From a virus: a stretch of 44,455 nucleotides of DNA. Position numbers and translations under genes: made by a program. Every line of letters begins with the position of its first letter. Within the stretch, counting starts at the first letter, position 1. Below, piece by piece: positions 43,660-44,455 of this stretch. The notes beneath the pieces were generated by a model, which ran no database searches, was not told the origin of the DNA, and worked only from the letters and a program-made list of their open reading frames with translations. The DNA lies in IMG/VR virus record IMGVR_UViG_3300025162_001860, positions 1 through 44,455 of that record. One strand, 5' to 3'.

Positions 43660-44082
43660 TCATATTTACCATAGGTGTCTTCAATTTCTTTTTTAGTTTT
43701 TCCAACCATATCATAAAATTCATCCATAGTGTGATTTCCAATACCAGGATATTCTACACCTTTTTCCTTAATTTTTACATTATATTTTTTAGAATATTCC
43801 AAAATATATTTTCTTAAAAATAGCCAACCATCAATAGAATAACCAGAAAAATTAAGTGTTTCTGTTGGATATGTTTCTGAAAAATATTTAAATAATTCTT
43901 CCAATAATCTTTTAGATACTCCTTTTCCAAAATAATCTTTATTAGTTGAGCAATAACTAATTGCATAATGATCACTTAATGACCAATATGCAACCTGACA
44001 CACACCTAAAATATCTTTGTCATTATATGCGACAATAAATCTACAAGTTTCATTAAAATTGTCGTTCTTTAATATATTTCAT
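43656..44082 (-). pseudogene. GNAT acetyltransferase-like gene, 5' end broken
   Basis: The frame from about 44072 down to 43656 encodes ETCRFIVAYNDKDILGVCQVAYW and then DYFGKGVSKRLLEELF, the acetyl-CoA-binding Q/RxxGxG/A region of GNAT enzymes (DYFGKG). The first in-frame start is GTG at 44003, which would cut off the first strands. The only nearby ATG (44082, MKYIKERQF) is in a different phase and stops at once. A single-base frameshift near 44060 would join them. The remaining protein is short for a GNAT. Confidence 0.55.
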
Positions 44083-44176
44083 AATTTTATTATTTAGATA
44101 GATTATATATTATTTTTTATTTTCAAACTATTTTAATGATTGTAGATATAATATCTATAACTAAAATAATATAAAA

Positions 44177-44455
44177 ATGGCAACAAAACTAACAAAATCA
44201 AGCTTAATAGAATATAAACCATATTCTCTTAAAAAGCAATCAAATAATGATGTGTATATTGATATTATATTTCAAGATGAAGGCATTATGACAGTACCTA
44301 AAGGTTCTGGTATCGCAATCGTTGATTTATTAAATGCTGCTTTCACAAATGGAGTTAGATTAACTTTAAAAACAATAGCAATGCCTCAAAATAGCGTAGA
44401 TTTAGAGCCAGAATTCAAACCTAGGCAAATGCCGCAAGAAGAAGAGCATCCAATA
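44177..44455 (+). CDS. Start of an unknown gene, runs off the window
   Basis: ATG 44177 opens a frame of 93 codons without a stop: MATKLTKSSLIEYKPYSLKK... ending in PRQMPQEEEHP at the edge. Codon use is less A+T-biased than in neighbours, as in highly expressed phage structural genes. Possibly the first gene of a virion module. An A-rich leader precedes it; no typical promoter seen. The 94 bases before it (44083-44176) hold nothing else recognisable. Confidence 0.6.
   Translation, partial: MATKLTKSSLIEYKPYSLKKQSNNDVYIDIIFQDEGIMTVPKGSGIAIVDLLNAAFTNGVRLTLKTIAMPQNSVDLEPEFKPRQMPQEEEHPI

Overview
The window is a gene-dense, strongly A+T-rich stretch of a large double-stranded DNA phage (or a close prophage relative) that very probably infects a member of the Bacteroidetes. 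The phage reading rests on many short overlapping genes, phage-type DNA and RNA ligases, a nucleotidyltransferase, tRNA genes, a large load of homing endonucleases and short intergenic gaps. The host reading rests on a recurring -7 element, TATCTTTG, upstream of + strand operons (3434, 4230, 9715, 24373, 26019, 28389, 29080) and once on the - strand (40929). It fits the Bacteroidetes TAnnTTTG promoter. A second motif, TTTTTATATATAA, sits 5-50 bases upstream of many other starts on both strands and looks like a phage late promoter.

Layout. 1-6152: peptide deformylase, small unknown genes, a HAD-like hydrolase and a zinc-finger-less NAD-dependent DNA ligase. 6153-8887: a scarred region with a decapitated endonuclease, a tRNA-Leu, a gene with an in-frame stop, a membrane protein, and a truncated flavoprotein fused to a truncated 2H-type fragment. 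8916-15080: an RNA ligase split in two by a GIY-YIG endonuclease, small genes and another GIY-YIG gene. 15195-21670: ClpP-like protease, a membrane-anchored lysozyme-like protein and an SPFH/flotillin-like protein. 21792-25995: a TnpB element placed exactly at the 3' end of an adenine methyltransferase gene, an RlaP-like nucleotidyltransferase, a lipoprotein and membrane proteins. 26019-28007: a leucine-rich leader peptide, a terminator and a cluster of tRNA genes whose anticodons are nearly all leucine type. 28135-36521: HD hydrolase, nucleotidase, C39 peptidase, a second TnpB and many small proteins sharing an MKxxxxFxxF(L)xE N-terminus. 36615-44455: a possible structured RNA, bactofilin, a MazG-NadD fusion, PPK2, a deoxyribosyltransferase-like protein, two ribbon-helix-helix proteins, endonucleases, a GNAT remnant and the start of an unknown gene.

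The strongest candidate for an undescribed system is at 26019-28007. A promoter drives a 27-codon leader with eight Leu codons. Its RNA can form an anti-antiterminator (26114-26119 with 26145-26150), an antiterminator (26147-26154 with 26203-26210) or an intrinsic terminator (26201-26223), followed by Leu-type tRNA genes. This is the logic of an amino-acid attenuator, apparently sensing shortage of charged tRNA-Leu to switch on phage tRNA-Leu genes. Together with the RNA ligase, the RlaP-like enzyme and a 2H fragment, it suggests a tRNA repair or replacement programme.

Other notable points are the split RNA ligase, T4-like hairpins that enclose late promoters at two GIY-YIG genes, the TnpB element that restores its target gene's 3' end, the G+C-rich RNA candidate at 36615-36712, and the shared N-terminal peptide that resembles a T4 capsid-targeting sequence. 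Homing endonucleases and TnpB genes together fill about a fifth of the window. All functional readings come from sequence inspection alone.
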